A stretch of 64,000 bases of DNA from Brugia malayi (Eukaryota; Nematoda; Chromadorea; Rhabditida; Onchocercidae), in assembly GCF_000002995.4 (NCBI RefSeq), contig NW_025062284.1:558001-622000 (forward strand). The letters run 5' to 3'. The notes beneath the pieces are model-generated. The model worked only from the letters and a program-made list of their open reading frames with translations, had not been told where the DNA came from and did not search any database. The position numbers and the translations under genes are program-made. Below are positions 1 to 13,489 of this stretch, piece after piece; position 1 is the stretch's first letter, and every line of letters starts with the position of its first letter.

Positions 1-13
1 TTAAATTGCATAC

Positions 14-106
14 CTGAACATGTACTCTTCCAAAACAGGTGTAATATTGTGGTGTTGTATGATTTCGTGGTGGTAAATTTAATTTTAAACAATTGAGTAG
101 CAGCAT
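14..106 (-). CDS. Possible first coding exon of a gene running off the left edge
   Basis: Read on the minus strand, an ATG at 106-104 opens 31 codons (MLLLNCLKLN... ending in YTCFGRVHVQ) that stop at a good splice donor, CAG|GTATGC, in phase 0. Base composition is far less skewed than in the next 15 kb, and the hydrophobic start could be a weak signal peptide. The rest of the gene would lie to the left of the window. No family is recognisable from 31 residues. It could be an internal exon or a chance open frame. Seen: the ATG, the open frame and the donor. Inferred: that it is coding. Confidence 0.3.
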
Positions 107-1080
107 ATTGTTTATCAGCAGAATTATTTAGTGTTTTAAAAGTTGAAAAAAAAAAAAAAAAATTTATCTCTAATTATGCTGATTTTTATGTTTGAAAAAA
201 AATGGAATGCTTCGATATTATTAGCATTTTAATATCTGAAAAATTTGAAAATTTTTACCATTTATAAATATCCATATGATCAATTCATATATTTTTGCTA
301 GGGATATTTTAAATATTTAAAATTTTTTAATTATTGGTGAAACTTAAAAATTGATTAATAGTTAGGAAGATGCAGAATAATGAAAGAAAATAATAGAAAG
401 TTTTATATTCAATTAATTTAAGCCAATAATTTTCAAAAAATAAATTTAAAAGTCTATCTGCTTTCCCTTTATCAATTTTTTATTTTTTTTTTTTTTTTTT
501 GATTTATTATGTTAAGATTTATTATGATTTATTATGATTTTTTTTGATTTATTATGTTAAGATTTATTATGATTTATTATGATTATGATTATTATGATTA
601 TGTTATGATAAAATAATATATAAATATAAATTTCTCCTTATATACTTAATTTTTTAAATAAATACTAGAATTTAACTCTTTCTAAATTCAAATTTATATT
701 TTCATTTTGCAAAAAAAAAATTTATAAAAAATATATAAATATCAACTTCATCTTCATATACTTTAATTTATTGAATATTACTAAAGTTTAACTCGACTAA
801 TTTCAAATTTATACTTTCATTTTTAAACAATTTAATCTAAATTTTAAATAAATTTAATTTTTTTCAAATGAAAATGAAATATATTTATTATATATTAGTA
901 TAATTAATATTATTTTGCATATTATTTCTATTAGTATAATATTGTTATAATATTTATAAAAATTTCCTTTTTGTCTTTTTAAATTTTTATGCTAATCTCT
1001 TTAGCTGAATGTGATGATAAATACTTTTGTTTATTAATAATAAATGAAAAGTAAACGAAGCAAAAAAGGATGGAAAAATA
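107..1080. other. AT-rich spacer, no gene seen
   Basis: The stretch is low-complexity A/T sequence with homopolymer runs. A short array of gatttattat-type units lies at about 506-600. The part from about 604 to 800 is repeated, diverged, at about 1441-1605. No open frame with splice sites stands out on either strand. Confidence 0.6.
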
Positions 1081-1089
1081 AATTATTCC

Positions 1090-1095
1090 CTTTTT

Positions 1096-1142
<47 letters not shown>
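1090..1142. repeat. (CT)n microsatellite
   Basis: An uninterrupted CT dinucleotide run follows a poly-T tract. Confidence 0.95.
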
Positions 1143-1145
<3 letters not shown>

Positions 1146-1309
1146 CTTTAAATAAATAAATTTATTTTTTATCAAAAAAAAAAGAGATTAGCATACAAAA
1201 TTTATGTTTTATAGAACAACGTCAAATTATTTCTTTAATTAAATTTAACATTTTCTTTTATACTTTTATTTTTTTTTTTTCTTTTGTTAATAACATTTAT
1301 ACTTAGTAC

Positions 1310-1443
1310 TTTACATTTCTTATTTGTTCAACAAAAATGTTATGATCATTTCTTATTTGTTCAACAAAAATGTTATGATCATTTCTTATTTGTTCAACAA
1401 AAATGTTATGATCATTTCTTATTTGTTCAACAAAAATGTTATG
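1310..1443. repeat. 33-bp tandem repeat, four copies
   Basis: The unit begins tttcttatttgttcaacaaa and ends atgttatgatca. Copies are nearly identical. Because 33 is a multiple of three, the array stays open and yields a spurious 66-codon ORF. Confidence 0.9.
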
Positions 1444-3506
1444 ATAAAATAATATATAAATATAAATTTTTAAATAAATACTAAAATTTAACTCTTTCTA
1501 ATTTCAAATTTATATTTTTATTTTGCAAAAAAAAAAAATATATAAAAAAGTATATAAATATCAACTTCACCTTCATATACTTTAATTTATTGAATATTAC
1601 TAAAGTTTAAAAAAAAAAAAAATAAAAAAATTTTTTTTTTTTTTTTTTTAATAATACTTTAATTTCGTTTAATATTATTTGATGATATATGAAAGATTTA
1701 TTAAAACAATATTTACTGTATAATTTTCAACTGTTAATAATCTATGTTAAATAAATAAGTAAGTAAAATTACTTTATTATAATTTTTTTTTTTTTTTTAA
1801 CTAAATTTATTGAAATTATTTTATTAATCAATCATAATTTGATCATTTTACAAAAAGTATTAAAAAAAAAATAATATTTCACAAAGAAAACTATGAGAAA
1901 TATCTAATAAAAACAATATTTATTAGTAATGCATGCAAAAAGTCTTATTCAATTCTAAATTAAAAAATAAAATTTCAAATTTGATTAATTTAATTTAGGT
2001 TTTAATTAGTATTGTTAATAGTAGATATAGTATCACTATATTAGCTTAGTAAGTATGTTATTAATAATTAAATAATCAATAATTAATTATTTAAATTAAA
2101 TAATTGAACAAATAAAAGTTTAACAAATGAAAAAAAAAAAAAAAAAACGAAACTTTTTAATTTTTAACATTTGAACAATGAAAATTGAAATTTAATTTAA
2201 TAAAAATGCAATGAAATTTTCTTATTTTTATTATTTGCATTGCCATAATTTTTCAAAAATTTATTTTTCAACATTATTTCATTATATTTTCCACAACTAT
2301 TTGTACATTTTAATAATTCATAAAGCTAAAATATTTTGTTAGTTTCATTTTACTTCAATTTCAATTTTGTTAATTTCATTTCATTAAAAATTAAAAAATT
2401 AAAATGAAAATTAAAATGCTACAAATTTTATCATCCATTACTGATCAATTAAAAATGATAAAATGGCCAATATGGCTAATAATTGATAGTCACTTAGATC
2501 AGTTTACTTTCTACCCTAAATTAATCTCAAATGATAATTTCATAAAATTAGCAAAAGTGGAAAATTTATAAATTTTAAAATTGAAAATAAAATAAAAAAA
2601 TTTTTTATTGATAAGTTAAGATAACAGCTACTGTGTTTGTTTGCTACAAATTGTTTGTTAGCTAAATGTTTTTTTTTTTTTTTTTTCTTTTTTTCAACTC
2701 TTTCAAAATGCTTCTTTTCTCATAGATCTGCAAAAGTTACAGATATGATTCATAAATTTAATTACAACATTTTAAACTTAGAAACTAAGACGAAAAAGAA
2801 AAATTGAAAAATAAATAAACAAAATGAAAAAATAAACAAAATTTTTGATTTTCATTTAAATTTAATAGTTTGTGATAAAAATTGGAAGTAAAAGTTAATT
2901 CAAATTAATCTTAAAATGATAACATTAAATAGCAAAGATAGAATTATGATTAAACAAATTAAAATTTAAATTTAAAAAAAAAAAAGTAAAGTAAAAATGA
3001 TAAAAATGAGAAATGAAGAAAAATAAAATTTTGATTTTGATTTAAATTTAATAGTTATGATAAAAAGTAAGAGTAAATTTAATAGTTGTGATAAAATTGG
3101 AAGCAAAAGTTAATTCAAATTAATCTTAAAATGATAACATTAAATAGCAAAGATAATTTAAAAGGATAGAATTATGATTAAACAAATTTAAATTAAAATT
3201 TAAATTTAAAAAAAAAAAAAAGTAAAGTAAAAATGATAAAAATGAGAAATGAAGAAATAGAGGAAATGAAATACTAAAGATTCAAACCACTTCTAAAGAT
3301 TTTATTAATAAAAATTAATTTTACAATGAATGTTTGCGTGCGCTATTTGCATATAAGTAATTTTAAGATTTCATTTAAAATTAATTTGCAAATTTTTTTT
3401 TTTTAATTTAACTATTTTAAATTTTTTAAGTATTTGTAAATGAGAAATATTGGATTGATTGAGATGGAATTGAAAAAATTTATGTTATGTTTTTGTTTAA
3501 TCTGTT

Positions 3507-3542
3507 TGCATGCATGCATGCATGCATGCATGTATGTATGCA
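3507..3542. repeat. (CATG)n microsatellite, self-complementary
   Basis: About eight CATG units occur with a few TATG variants at the end. The unit is its own reverse complement, so the run can form a hairpin. Confidence 0.9.
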
Positions 3543-3820
3543 TCACAAAATTTTTTATAATTCAAATTGAAATTTAATGAAAAAAGATAAAATCAGTGCA
3601 AAAAAAAAAAACCAAATGTCATGCCAAAATAATTATTTGAAAATTTTTGGGATGAAATTTAAATTTTTAAAATCTATCATTTGAAAGGCCAAAGCTGACA
3701 GCAAAATGATGCATAAATTAAAAATTTTTCAATGAGAAAGATCAAAAATCAAAATTTAAATTGGAAATTTTTGAAATTAAAATTTACAATTAAAAAGTTT
3801 GTAAATTTGAGTATATCAAA

Positions 3821-3821
<1 letters not shown>

Positions 3822-3897
<76 letters not shown>
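3822..3897. repeat. (ATT)n microsatellite
   Basis: About 25 uninterrupted ATT units. In one frame this reads as poly-isoleucine and creates a false ORF. Confidence 0.95.
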
Positions 3898-3900
<3 letters not shown>

Positions 3901-5029
3901 TTACCTCACATATATGCATAATTTTTTTTTTCTTCCAAATTAAAATTAATTTTAATTAGGTAAAATAATAATCGAAATTAAAAATTAATTTCAAAAAAAA
4001 AAAAAAACAAATTAGAACAAATCAAAAATGGTTTTTGTAGTATCGAATAAATGTTTGTGTTAAAAAGATAAGAAATGATAAGGTGATAATAAATAAACAC
4101 ACGAATGATAGACCAAGTAAATCGTTAAAATCTGATCGATTGATTAATTTATTAAACTTTTAACATTGTTTACTTATGTTATTTCTATTTGTGGCTAAAT
4201 TTAAAAAAAAAAAAAAACAATTTCAAAAAATATTTAAAATTTTTTTTGGTTAGTAAAAAAAAGAAAAAAGAATAATTTTAATAAAGAATATTTGATTGAA
4301 ATTTTTTTCAACAATAATTTCATGCTTGAACGAAAATAATTAATGTTTTAAATTTTTATATTTATTAAATTTAATCAATGCAAATGCAAAAAAATGTGCA
4401 ATAATGTAAGTTATTATTGCATGATAGACTAACTATATTAAAATTTATTATAAATTTATCAATTTAATTTTGTGTAATTCACTAATTGACAAAAATATTT
4501 ATTAAAAATTTGTGAAATTGTTTTTTTTTTTTCTCGACTAAATTACTTTTACAAATTAAATTGTTATATGTTTTAAATTAAACTATAAATTAGTTTTACA
4601 AATTAAATTATTACATAAAATTTAAAATCAAAAAAAAAAAAGATTAGTTCTACAAATTGAATTATTATATAAAATTTTGGAATCAAAAAAAAAAATTTAA
4701 AATTAAATTGTTATATAAAATTTTTAAAATTAAAAAAAAAAGAAAGATTAGCTCTACAAATTAAATTATTATATAAAATTTGGAATCATTTGTTATAGCA
4801 TTTTTATAAATTTTTCCTATAAGCAATGAATTTTTTTTTTTTTTTTGTTTTTGAATAAAATTATAGTAAAATGATAAAATGATAAAATGATAAAATGATA
4901 AAAATTGTGATAAAATAAAAATTTATTGTAATTTGTGTGAAACTAAAATTTTTGTTTCTCTTTCTTTTTTTTTGTTATAAATTATTGATAGTTTAATGAA
5001 AAAAAATATTGTGTTAAATATATTTGTCA

Positions 5030-5465
5030 AAGAAAATAAGTTATCATAAATTTTGATGATTTCAAGTAAAGTATGAATTAGAAAAGTTAGATTACTTAAA
5101 TTGTAAATGTTTAAGTAAAGTATGAATTGGAAAAGTTAGTTTACTTAAAGCTAAAGTATAGGATAAATATATTTGCTAAAGAAAATAAGTTATCATACAT
5201 TTTATCATAAATTTCATAAATTTTGGAGTAAAGTATGAATTAGAAAAGTTAGTTTACTTAAAGTATAAATTTTTGAAATAAAGTATGAATTAGAAAAGTT
5301 AGTTTACTTAAAGTATAAATTTTTGAAATAAAGTATGAATTAGAAAAGTTAGCTTACTTAAAGTATAAGTGTTTAAGTAAAGTATGAATTAGAAAAGTTA
5401 GTTTACTTAAATTATAAATGTTTAAGTAAAGTATGAATTGGAAAAGTTAGTTTACTTAATGCTAA
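5030..5465. repeat. About 50-bp tandem repeat
   Basis: Imperfect copies share the core aagtatgaattagaaaagtt followed by a short variable AT spacer. Around eight units are recognisable. Confidence 0.8.
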
Positions 5466-6250
5466 AGTAATAGAACAAATGGAAAGTTAAAACTTTTTTG
5501 TTTTTTTTTTTTCCTAAAGAACATATCGATTAAAATAAAAAATAAAAAAAGTTGAAAAATTGAAAAAAACACATTCTTTTGTTTTAGAAAAAGACGATGA
5601 TAATTTGTGAAATTTAAACTTTTTGAAAATAAAAACTTTGAAAAAGTAAAGAAAAGCTAACATTTAGTTTTAATTCAAAGACAATTACAAATAAATAAAA
5701 TATTTATAATAAATAAATAAATAAATAACATAGCAAAAAGAAAAGGTAAACAAACAAACAATAAAAATATTTTGAAAAAAATAATTTATAATTTGATATT
5801 AATTGAAAATTACAAATTTCATTGTAAAATTAAAATTAAAATATTCAAAAAAAAAAAATTCTATCTGAATGTAATTTTAAAAATTATTCAATTATAAATA
5901 AAATTTAGTTAAATAATTAAAAAATTATTGAATGCATAAGAAATTCAAATAATTTTTTTAAACAAATTCAAATTGCTAACAAAAATATTGGAAAAAAGAA
6001 AACGAATGAAAATTAGTTAAATTAGCTTAAAAACAATTATTTAGCTTACATTTTTGAAATATTAGAATTTAAAAAAAAAATATTTTTCGATTTTAAATTC
6101 TGATATAATATTAAAAATGTATTTGCATTCCTTTCATTTTTTAAATGATTAATTTGTTATGCAAAAAAGAGAAAATGGAATTTTTAAAAAAAATAAAATT
6201 AAATTTAAAAAGTAATGCGAATGCAATTAATGAATGCCATATTGAAATAG
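5466..6250. other. AT-rich spacer, nothing seen
   Basis: Short A- and T-rich words and homopolymers only. No coding pattern on either strand. Confidence 0.6.
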
Positions 6251-6252
6251 TC

Positions 6253-6890
6253 GGCCGATTAAATGGTTTATGAAAGTTAGAATTTTAAATTCCAATTATT
6301 AAATGGTTTATGAAAATTAGAATTTTAAATTCCAATTGCTAAATGATTTATTAAAAATAGAATTTTAAATTCCAATTATTAAATGGTTTATGAAAATTAG
6401 AATTTTAAATTCCAATTGCTAAATGATTTATTAAAAATAGAATTTTAAATTCCAATTGCTAAATGATTTATGAAAGTTAGAATTTTAAATTCCAATTATT
6501 AAATGGTTTATGAAAATTAGAATTTTAAATTTCAATTGTTAAATGATTTATTTAAAACAGAATTTTAAATTCCAATTATTAAATGGTTCATAAAAATTAG
6601 AATTTTAAATTCCAATTATTAAATGGTTTATGAAAATTAGAATTTTAAATTCCAATTGCTAAATGATTTATTAAAAATAGAATTTTAAATTGCAATTGTT
6701 AAATGATTTATTAAAAGCAGAATTTTAAATTCCAATTATTAAATGGTTCATAAAAATTAGAATTTTAAATTCCAATTGTTAAATGGTTTATGAAAATTAG
6801 ATTTTTAAATTTCAATTGTTAAATGGTTTATGAAAATTAGAATTTTAAATTTCAATTGTTAAATGATTTATGAAAATTGGATTTTTAAAT
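6253..6890. repeat. 40-bp tandem array, about 16 copies
   Basis: The unit carries aaatggtttatgaaaattag followed by aattttaaattccaattatt. Two sub-variants alternate (aaatggtttatgaaa and aaatgatttattaaa), so a two-unit higher-order pattern is visible in places. The array is non-coding. Confidence 0.9.
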
Positions 6891-8240
6891 TCTGATATTA
6901 AAATAAATTTTGATGTAAAATGCATCATTAATCATTTATTTGCGATTGAAAAATTTGAATTATACCCAATTATCAATAGCAATTATCAAAATTTTCCGAG
7001 AAAAAAAAAAAAAAAAAACATTTTCAATTTGAATTTAAAATTGCAAATGAATTTTAAAAAAAAAAAAAAAAAAAAGAAATTTTTTACTTATTAGTAGCAA
7101 TGAATTAATTAATTACTGATATATTTTCATATAAAAATTAAAAAAAAATTGTCAAAAATTATTTAAATTATATTGAATTTAAAATTGATATTATTTTTTT
7201 CAATTTATATAAATTAAAAATGATAAATGGATTTTAGCAAAAAAATAAAATATTTGAAAAAATTTTTTGTTTCGACAAAAAAAAAAAGAAAAAAAATTTC
7301 AGCAAAGTAATTATTATTTCAACAAAAGTAATTAATTTAAAATGTGATTAATTGAATGTAAAACAAATATATAAAAAATTTACAAACTTAAATAAAAAAT
7401 TTTTCAACAGCAAAATAAATTGTTAAATAAGAAATATAAATTGAAGAAATTTTTTTTTTTGCACTTAAAATCATAAACATTTAGCATTTATTTTTAAACT
7501 TTTTAAAAATTTTTAAAAAAGACAAATTGAAATTAGAAAAAAAAATCGAATTTGCACTTAAAATTATAAACATTTAGTTTTTGCTTTTAAATCTTTTAAA
7601 AATTTTCAAAATGGACAAATCGAAATTAAAAATTTGAATTTTTTTTTATCAAATCGCATGAATACAGTCAAGAAAGCAAAGTGATCTTTAAAAAGAATTT
7701 AAAAAAACAAATAGAAATTAAAAAGGAATTTAAAAACAAAAAAAAATATTTAAAAGGAATTTAAAAAAAAAAAAAAAAAACGAATATTCAAAGGGAATTT
7801 AGAAAACAAATTTTAAAAAAGCTAGAAATGAGTTTAATAGCTTAAACAACCATTCTAAAAATAGAAATTAAAAATTTAAATTTCTTTATTTCTTTATTTT
7901 AAATTTCTTAAAAATTTAAATTTCACAGACCAATCGAATACAGTCAAGAAAGCAAAATGATATTTAAAAAGAATTTGAAAAACAAGCGGATTTAAAAAAA
8001 GGAATTTAAAAACAAATAGAAATTAAAAAATTTAAATTTCTTTATTACAGAACAATCGAATACAGTCAAGAAAGCAAAATGATATTTAAAATGAATTTGA
8101 AAAACAAGCGGATTTAAAAAAAGGAATTTAAAAACAAATAGAAATTAAAAAATTTAAATTTCTTTATCAAAGTAATATTTTTTATCACAGACCAATCGAA
8201 AACAATCAAAAAAGCAAAATTGATATCAAATTGAAATTTA
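6891..8240. repeat. AT spacer then about 125-bp direct repeats
   Basis: From about 7640, three to four diverged copies share the words atcgaatacagtcaagaaag and acaagcggatttaaaaaaag. Before them is homopolymer-rich spacer. No gene is seen. Confidence 0.65.
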
Positions 8241-8340
8241 AAAAGAATTTAAAAACAGGTACACAACTTTGAAAACTTTGGGAAGTAAAATTGAATTGCT
8301 TAGAACTGATGAAAAAGTACACAATTTGAAGAAAAGTTAA

Positions 8341-8372
8341 GAGGGAGAGAGAGAGAGAGAGAGAGAGAGGGA
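8341..8372. repeat. (GA)n microsatellite
   Basis: A GA run of about 14 units, followed shortly by a poly-A tract. Confidence 0.9.
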
Positions 8373-8665
8373 AGCATTTGAAAAAAAAAAAAAAAAAAAA
8401 GTTATTTTAGCCAGAAAGTAAGTCAGTTAATAGCCTAACAAATCCATTCCGAAAGCCTAGTAGTAGTATATCTTAATAGCATCTTTAAACACCTGTCAAT
8501 TCAATTTTTTTTTTTAAAAAAAAAAAAAAGAAAGGAAAAAACAAAAATTGCGTCATTTTTTATTTTTGAAAAATGAATGAATGTAGGAAAGTTTTAATTG
8601 ATAGTAAAATGATAATTAGTGATAAATAATCATTTTGCATTTAAAGTAATAATAATTTAGTGCTA

Positions 8666-10060
8666 AAAAATGATCAAAATAATTTTATTTTGATTAAAAT
8701 TTAGTCTACTGATAAGACATTGTTAAAATTTATCTCAAATTATGCTCAAATTTAAAGTACATTCTCGAAATTTGATAAAAAAACAAAGAAAATGTTTATT
8801 TTTCATATTGTAAATTAACATAGAAATTAATTATAAACTGATAAAACATTGATAAGAATTGATAAAATGATCAAAACAATTTTATTTTGAACTAAAATTT
8901 AGTCTACTGATAAGACATTGTTAAAATTTATCTCAAATTATGCTCAAATTTAAAGTACATTGTCGAAATTTAATAAAAAAACAAAGAAAACGTTTATTTT
9001 TCATATTGTAATTTAAGACAGGAATTAATTACAAACTGATAACGTATTGATAAGAATTGATAAAATGATCAAAACAATTTTATTTTGACTAAAATTTAGT
9101 CTACTGATAAGACATTGTTAAAATTTATCTCAAATTATGCTCAAATTTAAAGTACATTGTCGAAATTTAATAAAAAAACAAAGAAAATGTTTATTTTTCA
9201 TATTGTAATTTAAGACAGGAATTAATTACAAACTGATAACGTATTGATAAGAATTGATAAAATGATCAAAACAATTTTATTTTGAACTAAAATTTAGTCT
9301 ACTGATAAGACATTGTTAAAATTTATCTCAAATTATGCTCAAATTTAAAGTACATTCTCGAAATTTGATAAAAAAACAAAGAAAATGTTTATTTTTCATA
9401 TTGTAATTTAAGACGGGAATTAATTACAAACTGATAACGTATTGATAAGAATTGATAAAATGATCAAAACAATTTTATTTTGAACTAAAATTTAGTCTAC
9501 TGATAAGACATTGTTAAAATTTATCTGAAATTATGCTCAAATTTAAAGTACATTCTCGAAATTTGATAAAAAAACAAAGAAAATGTTTATTTTTCATATT
9601 GTAATTTAAGACGGGAATTAATTACAAACTGATAACGTATTGATAAGAATTGATAAAATGATCAAAACAATTTTATTTTGAACTTAAATTTAGTCTACTG
9701 ATAAGACATTGTTAAAATTTATCTCAAATTATGCTCAAATTTAAAATGCATTCTCGAAATTTAATAAAAGCAAGGGAAGCGTCCATTTTTCATATTGTAA
9801 ATTAACATAGAAATTAATTATAAACTGATAACGTATTGATAAGAATTGATAAAAATTGATAAACAAAAAAAAAAAACATATATATTTTGATCAAATAAGT
9901 AAAAAAATTTGCTAAATTTTGCTAAATTTACATTAATAGTAAAAGTAAGTTTACATTTTTCATACTGCAAATTAGAACAAAAATTAATTATAAACTGATA
10001 ACATATTGATAAGAATTGATAAAAATTGATAAACAAAAAAAAACATATATATTTTAATTA
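8666..10060. repeat. About 197-bp satellite-like tandem array, six full copies
   Basis: Copies start with atgatcaaaacaattttatt and contain tagtctactgataagacatt and tattgataagaattgataaa. Starts at about 8669, 8866, 9064, 9260, 9458 and 9657 give a period of about 197 bp. Two shortened, diverged copies follow up to about 10060. Copies differ by single-base changes such as ttctcg versus ttgtcg. The array is non-coding. Confidence 0.9.
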
Positions 10061-10569
10061 AACACTGCCAAATTTACATTTAATAGCAAAAGTTAATTTT
10101 ACCATATTTTTATTTTGATTATTACCAACAAAAAATTTTCTAATTCCATTACTAAATTAGAAAATTATTAAATTTCATTTTTCTAAAAAAAAAAAATTTT
10201 ATTTTAATAAATTTTAATTTTTACATTTACAAAAAAATTTATTTATTTCTAAATTTTTTTTTTTCTACAAATTTTATTTCAAATATTGAAATTAAAGAAA
10301 AAAAAAAAATCTTTTCTTGCCAATTTAAAATTATTATATTTTATTTTGCATAATTTGATTGAAATTACAAATTTTGTAAAGCAATTAATAATTATTGAAA
10401 AATTTTTAACTAATAAAAAGAAGGATTTTACGGCAGTTTCAATGGTGACGAATAGTTCCATATAAAAATTTTAAATGCAGTTGCAATGATTCCAATAAAA
10501 TTTTCTTTTTTTTTTTTTTTCTTTTTGCTCTTTTTTGATTTTTAATTAAATAAATGAGATGAACACAAG

Positions 10570-10675
10570 TGACACGGATAAAATAGATGTGACAATAGAT
10601 GTGACAATAGATGTGACAATAGATGTGACAAGAGATGTGACAAGATATGTGACAAGAGATGTGACAATGAAAGGG
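10570..10675. repeat. 12-bp tandem repeat (agatgtgacaat)
   Basis: About eight units. The unit length is a multiple of three, so both strands stay open (a DVTI repeat on plus, an IVTS repeat on minus). No initiation or splicing context suggests that either is translated. Confidence 0.9.
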
Positions 10676-10814
10676 AGAAAAATTTTTGAAAGGAAAATTT
10701 TAGCATTTGAAATTATTATTATAGCATTTGCAATGATCAATGATCATTTCTTAAATTTGAAATGTAAATTAACAAAAATTGAAAAAAAAAAAATATCAAA
10801 TAATAATGATTAGA

Positions 10815-11470
10815 GAGTTTCAAATTATTTTACAAATTAAAAATGTAAATAATAAATTAATTTAAATTCCTTTTTTTAAAACAAAAATATAAATTAATTT
10901 AAATTCCTTTTTTTAAAACAAAAATATAAATTAATTTAAATTCCTTCTTTTAAAAACAAAAATATAAATTAATTTAAATTCCTTCTTTTAAAAACAAAAA
11001 TATAAATTAATTTAACATTTCTTATATTTTCAAAAAAATATCAAATAATAATGATTAGAGAGTTTGAAACTATTTTATAAATTAATTTAAATTCCTTTTT
11101 TTAAAACAAAAATATAAATTAATTTAAATTCCTTCTTTTAAAAACAAAAATATAAATTAATTTAAATTCCTTCTTTTAAAAACAAAAATATAAATTAATT
11201 TAAATTCCTTCTTTTAAAAACAAAAATATAAATTAATTTAACATTTCTTATATTTTCAAAAAAAATATCAAATAATAATGATTAGAGAGTTTGAAACTAT
11301 TTTATAAATTAATTTAAATTCCTTTTTTTAAAACAAAAATATTAATTATTTTAAATTCTTTCTTTTAAAAACAAAAATATAAATTAATTTAAATTCCTTT
11401 TTTTTAAAACAAAAAGAATTAACTAATTTAAATTCTTTTTTTGAAGCAAAAATATTAATTAACTTAAATT
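10815..11470. repeat. About 38-bp repeat in higher-order blocks
   Basis: The basic unit is aaattaatttaaattccttt plus a T/A-rich half ending caaaaatat. Blocks of three to five units are separated by a segment containing aataataatgattagagagt, which occurs three times and marks a higher-order period of about 240 bp. Confidence 0.85.
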
Positions 11471-12160
11471 TCCTTTTAATGAAAGGTGAAAAATGAAATT
11501 TTATATAAAAAATGATTTCACACGAAAGTATGTTAAAATTGCAAATAAATAAATTTATTATAAAAAAGTTTTTTTTTTATTTTTTGAAATTTTTGAAAAA
11601 ATATTCTAATTGGTGCTATTTTGTCTTTTTTTTTCCTAATCAATAACGAATGTTATTCTCGAGAAAAAGAAAAAACAATTGTCAAAGTCTCGAGAATGAT
11701 AAGATTAAATTTAAATTTCATTTTTCACTCTTCTCACATAGCTTCGAGTTTTCAAATTTTTTGCATTCATTCTAATATTTCAAATTTTGTAAATATATCT
11801 AAAAGTTTTTCAAAAAATTTTCAAACAAAAAAAAAATTTTTTACTTTAATAAAAAACAAAAGAATAAAATATAAATGTTTTTTACTTATTTATATATAAT
11901 AAAATTATCTTTTATCAATTGATCTTTTATCGATTATTTATATAATAAAATTATCTTTTATCAATATTTTAATTCTAAATGAAAAGTTTTTTTTTTTCTT
12001 TCTTTCTAATTTTTTATGAATTTATTAAAATTTCATATAAATTTAATAATTAAAAAAAATAATTAAAATTTGTTGAAAAAAAAAAAAAAAAAACTACAAA
12101 AGGATTATTAAAAATTTTGTTGCATTCATATTTGGATTAAATTTTAATCAAATAGAAATA
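11471..12160. other. AT-rich spacer
   Basis: It contains an ATG-initiated 92-codon frame at 11621-11899 made mostly of F, K, N, I and S codons, with no splice or family support. Nothing convincing is seen. Confidence 0.55.
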
Positions 12161-12164
12161 ATAG

Positions 12165-12665
12165 CTTTTTCTTTTTTTACTAATCTTTCTTCAACTGACA
12201 GTTAAAATTTTAATTTTAAAACTTTGCTTAAAAATTAATTATTATTTACTAATTTATAAAATGCAAAAATTAATTATTATTTATTAATTGTTTAAAAATT
12301 TTAAAAAAAAATAAAATAAAAATTCTTAGTTTTTTTTGCTAATCTTTCTTCATTGACAGTTAAAATTTTAATTTTAAAACTTTGCTCAAAAATTAAATAT
12401 TATTTATTAATTTATAAAATACAGAAATTAAATATTATTTATTAATTGTTTAAAAATTTTAAAAAAAAAATAAAATAAGAATTTTTAATCTTTTCTTTTT
12501 ATTAATCTTTCTTCACTAACAGTTAAAATTTTAATTTTAAAACTTTGCTCAAAATGCTAATTTTGCAAAAATTAAATATTTTTTATTAATTTATAAAATG
12601 CAAAAATTAAATATTATTTATTAATTCGATTTAAAAATTTAAAAAAAACAAAAAATAAAATAAAA
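12165..12665. repeat. About 160-bp tandem repeat, three copies
   Basis: Each copy carries taatctttcttca, then gacagttaaaattttaattt and an A/T-rich remainder. Confidence 0.85.
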
Positions 12666-13065
12666 ATAAAAATTTTAAGCTAAGCGCACATACAATCATA
12701 AATTAATCGTTTATTTGCTGTAATAAATAAATTTTATACATTGGAATGTAGTCTGAATAATATTTATCCAAAAAAAAAATAAATAAATTTTTTTTTTTTT
12801 TTTTTTAAATGAATTTTTTTTAGTTTTTTATTTTATTATTTTTGCTAACATAAATGATTATTTCATCGCGTGTGAAATTAAATTGAAATTAGAAAATTTT
12901 TAATGTAAAAAATATATGCAAAAAAGTGCTTCGCTCTCTTTTTTTTTTTTTTTGAATAAAATTTTTTGAATTTTTTTTTTTTTTTTTTTTTTTTTGAATA
13001 AAAATAAATTTAAACATTTAGTTTATTGCAAAAATTCCAAAAAGAAAAAAAAATGAATGATAAAT

Positions 13066-13425
13066 TAATTACATTAATTGCAAATTGTAATGCATTTGCA
13101 TGCAAAATGCATGCCTAATAATTTTTATTATCATTTATTGTCGAAAAAATATTATCAAAATTATCAATAATTATCACATTGATTGCAAATTGTAATGCAA
13201 TTGCATGCAGAATGCATGCCTAATAATTTTTATTATCATTTATTGTCGAAAAAATATTATCAAAATTATCAATAATTATCACATTGATTGCAAATTGTAA
13301 TGCAATTGCATGCAGAATGCATGCCTAATAATTTTTATTATCATTTATTGTCGAAAAAAATTTTCAAAAATTATCAAAATTATCAGAAAAAATTTTTGTA
13401 ACAATAAAATTTATCATTTCAAAGC
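13066..13425. repeat. About 105-bp tandem repeat, three copies
   Basis: Each copy contains attgcaaattgtaatgcaat, a GCATGC-rich palindromic core and tcatttattgtcgaaaaaat. Confidence 0.9.
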
Positions 13426-13489
13426 TATCCTTGAATATGAAATTATTGATTAGTTACAAAGTTATTATTAAAATATATTTTATATAATA

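Larger units (their letters stand above)
1606..5025. other. AT-rich spacer with local duplications and microsatellites
   Basis: No gene is supported here. Segments of about 100-150 bp at about 2840-2990 recur at about 3035-3245. A (CATG)n run lies at about 3507-3542 and a long (ATT)n run at about 3822-3897. A 9-bp atgataaaa array lies near 4868-4910. The rest is A/T homopolymer-rich sequence. Confidence 0.6.

Noticed and set aside
3732..3959. 75-codon ORF with poly-isoleucine
   Set aside because: It is the (ATT)n microsatellite.
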